Assembly (NCBI GenBank): GCA_025997495.1 | Contig: BNUR01000174.1 | Location: 1-5,138 of the forward strand | Source: Spirochaetia bacterium | GTDB taxonomy: Bacteria > Spirochaetota > Spirochaetia > Treponematales > Breznakiellaceae | Direction: 5' to 3' | Length of the DNA: 5,138 nucleotides | Shown here: positions 3,991-5,138 of the stretch, in pieces | How positions within the stretch are numbered: position 1 is the stretch's first letter | How the letters are laid out: each line of letters begins with the position of its first letter | Position numbers and translations under genes: made by a program | The notes under the pieces: model-generated | The model's database searches: none | What the model saw: only the letters and a program-made list of their open reading frames with translations | Told to the model about the DNA's origin: nothing

Positions 3991-5138
3991 TGAGGAAGGA
4001 ACGGGACGAACTGGGGGAACGGGAACTGCCCGATGATGCTCTCTACGGCCTCCAAAGTCTCCGGGCACAGGAAAACTTTTTCCTGGACAATAGGAAAACT
4101 AACCGGCGGTTAATTTACGCAATAGTGAAGATTAAGAAAGCTGCGGCAGTGGGGTATAGAAAAATTGTGACCGATCCAAAGCGTGATAAGGATTCGGGAA
4201 GTGGGCTGGATACCGGGGATAGAGATCCGGGTCCCGGCGGTGACAAGCCGGGTAAAGCGGAAGTCTGCGGGGCTATCGTTGCGGCCTGCGACAAAATCCT
4301 CGCCGGGGAAGGGGCAGCAGCCTTTGAGGATGCCTTTATCGTTGACGCCCTCCAGGGCGGGGCGGGGACCTCCACCAACATGAACGTTAACGAGGTGATC
4401 GCCAACCTGGCCCTGAAAATTCTGGGGAAACCGGCGGGGGCCTACGATATTGTCCACCCACTGGATGATGTGAACCGTTTGCAGTCCACCAACGATGTGT
4501 ATCCAACCGGCCTGCGTATCGCCGCCATAGAATTGCTGCGGGAATTGAGCGAGGGCTGCGCGAAACTGCAGGAGGCGCTTCAAAAAAGGGAAAACGAATT
4601 TGACGATGTCAAAAAGCTGGGCCGCACGGAATTGCAGGACGCGGTGCCCGTAAGCCTGGGGGCGGAGTTCGGCGCGTATGCCCAGGCCATAGGCCGTGAC
4701 CGGTGGCGGCTCTACAAGGTTGAGGAGCGGCTGCGGCAGGTAAACCTGGGGGGCGCCGCTGTGGGCTTTTCTAACAAGCAGACAAGCCGCTGGCGGTTTG
4801 AGGTGTTAGAAGAACTGCGCGTCCTTACCGGCATGGGGCTGGCCGCTGCGGAATACCCCATGGACCTTACCCAGAACAACGATGTGTTTGTGGAAGTGTC
4901 GGGGCTCCTGAAAAGCCTGGGGGTCAACCTTACAAAAATTGCTAACGACCTCCGTCTCATGAGTTCCGGGCCCCACGGCGGGATCGGGGAAATCAAGCTT
5001 GCGCCCATGCAGAAGGGGAGTACCATCATGCCCGGAAAGGTGAACCCGGTTATCCCGGAGATGATCATCCAGGTAGGGATTAGGGTGGCCGCCAACGATT
5101 TTGCCATCACCGCCGCCGCGTCCCGGGGAGAACTGGAA
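3990..5138 (+). CDS. Aspartate ammonia-lyase-like protein of the aspartase/fumarase superfamily (3' end beyond window)
   Basis: The frame is open from the ATG at 3990 to the window edge: 383 codons, with roughly 90-100 missing against the usual 470. Aspartases convert L-aspartate to fumarate and ammonia as cytoplasmic tetramers. Conserved elements are LGERELPDDALYG near the N-terminus, GGAGTSTNMN (123-132), QSTND (165-169), GRTELQDAVP (211-220), NDLRLMSSGP (319-328) and the signature GSTIMPGKVNP (343-353). The catalytic serine (S344) and the K350 and N352 expected in the active site are kept. Oddities: a Gly/Asp/Lys-rich insert of about 27 residues (64-90) absent from E. coli AspA; E214 where aspartases and fumarases usually have Q or H; and GFSNKQTSRW at 259-268 in place of the usual GTGxN loop. 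Lyases of this family recur in hyd maturation clusters, so it may supply ammonia for the azadithiolate bridge (inference). The exact substrate is unproven; aspA is the closest known symbol but is withheld for that reason. Confidence 0.88.
   Translation, partial: MRKERDELGERELPDDALYGLQSLRAQENFFLDNRKTNRRLIYAIVKIKKAAAVGYRKIVTDPKRDKDSGSGLDTGDRDPGPGGDKPGKAEVCGAIVAACDKILAGEGAAAFEDAFIVDALQGGAGTSTNMNVNEVIANLALKILGKPAGAYDIVHPLDDVNRLQSTNDVYPTGLRIAAIELLRELSEGCAKLQEALQKRENEFDDVKKLGRTELQDAVPVSLGAEFGAYAQAIGRDRWRLYKVEERLRQVNLGGAAVGFSNKQTSRWRFEVLEELRVLTGMGLAAAEYPMDLTQNNDVFVEVSGLLKSLGVNLTKIANDLRLMSSGPHGGIGEIKLAPMQKGSTIMPGKVNPVIPEMIIQVGIRVAANDFAITAAASRGELE

Noticed and set aside
2785..4068. Long minus-strand frames opposite hydF (2785-3399, 3153-3680, 3565-4068)
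   Set aside because: hydF is unmistakable on the plus strand; these antisense frames are by-products of its codon bias.
4179..4260. Frameshift in the lyase, suspected from the low-complexity stretch
   Set aside because: Family motifs before and after it are in the same frame with no stop, so it is an in-frame insert.
4110..5110. Minus-strand frames opposite the lyase (4110-4583, 4712-5110)
   Set aside because: The plus-strand lyase keeps all superfamily signatures through the region; the antisense frames are low in sense and lack motifs.
1..5138. CRISPR array, tRNA, rRNA or insertion sequence
   Set aside because: No regularly spaced direct repeats, no tRNA-like cloverleaf, no rRNA sequence and no transposase motif were seen on either strand.

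Overview
The window looks like chromosomal DNA of an anaerobic, hydrogen-metabolising bacterium. The [FeFe]-hydrogenase maturase, a methyl-accepting chemotaxis protein tail, mid-range GC with strong local swings, and gene starts without Shine-Dalgarno sequences together suggest a spirochaete of the Treponema type, such as those of insect guts. That placement is inference; a Firmicute is not excluded.

Layout, left to right. Positions 1-429 (+) are one open frame. Its first 112 bases are an exact inverted copy of 694-805, the middle of the PnuC-like gene on the other strand. The remainder is the C-terminal tail of a chemotaxis receptor. Positions 419-1969 (-) hold a two-gene unit: a NYN-domain/cold-shock-domain protein, then, 6 nt further on, a seven-helix PnuC/SWEET-like membrane protein. 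Positions 1970-2098 are intergenic, with a promoter for the NYN gene and an 18-bp imperfect hairpin. Positions 2099-2659 (-) encode SatP, the acetate/succinate transporter. Positions 2660-2778 are a divergent control region. Positions 2779-3990 (+) encode HydF, and from 3990 (+) an aspartase/fumarase-family lyase overlaps it by one base and runs off the right edge.

How the genes work together. HydF and the lyase form an operon; HydF is the scaffold for assembling the diiron subcluster of [FeFe]-hydrogenase, and the lyase may supply ammonia for the bridging azadithiolate ligand (inference). SatP, divergently transcribed from the same spacer, moves acetate, the usual partner product of H2 metabolism in such anaerobes. 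The NYN/PnuC-like pair joins a probable RNA nuclease to a probable vitamin or nucleoside transporter.

Two things stand out. The perfect inverted repeat (at least 112 bp) creates an in-frame chimera and is either an assembly/amplification artefact or a very recent inverted duplication. Separately, satP, hydF and the NYN gene each show a -35/17-nt/-10 promoter whose -10 ends exactly 6 nt before the ATG, which predicts leaderless mRNAs and favours an hydF start at 2779 rather than 2761.
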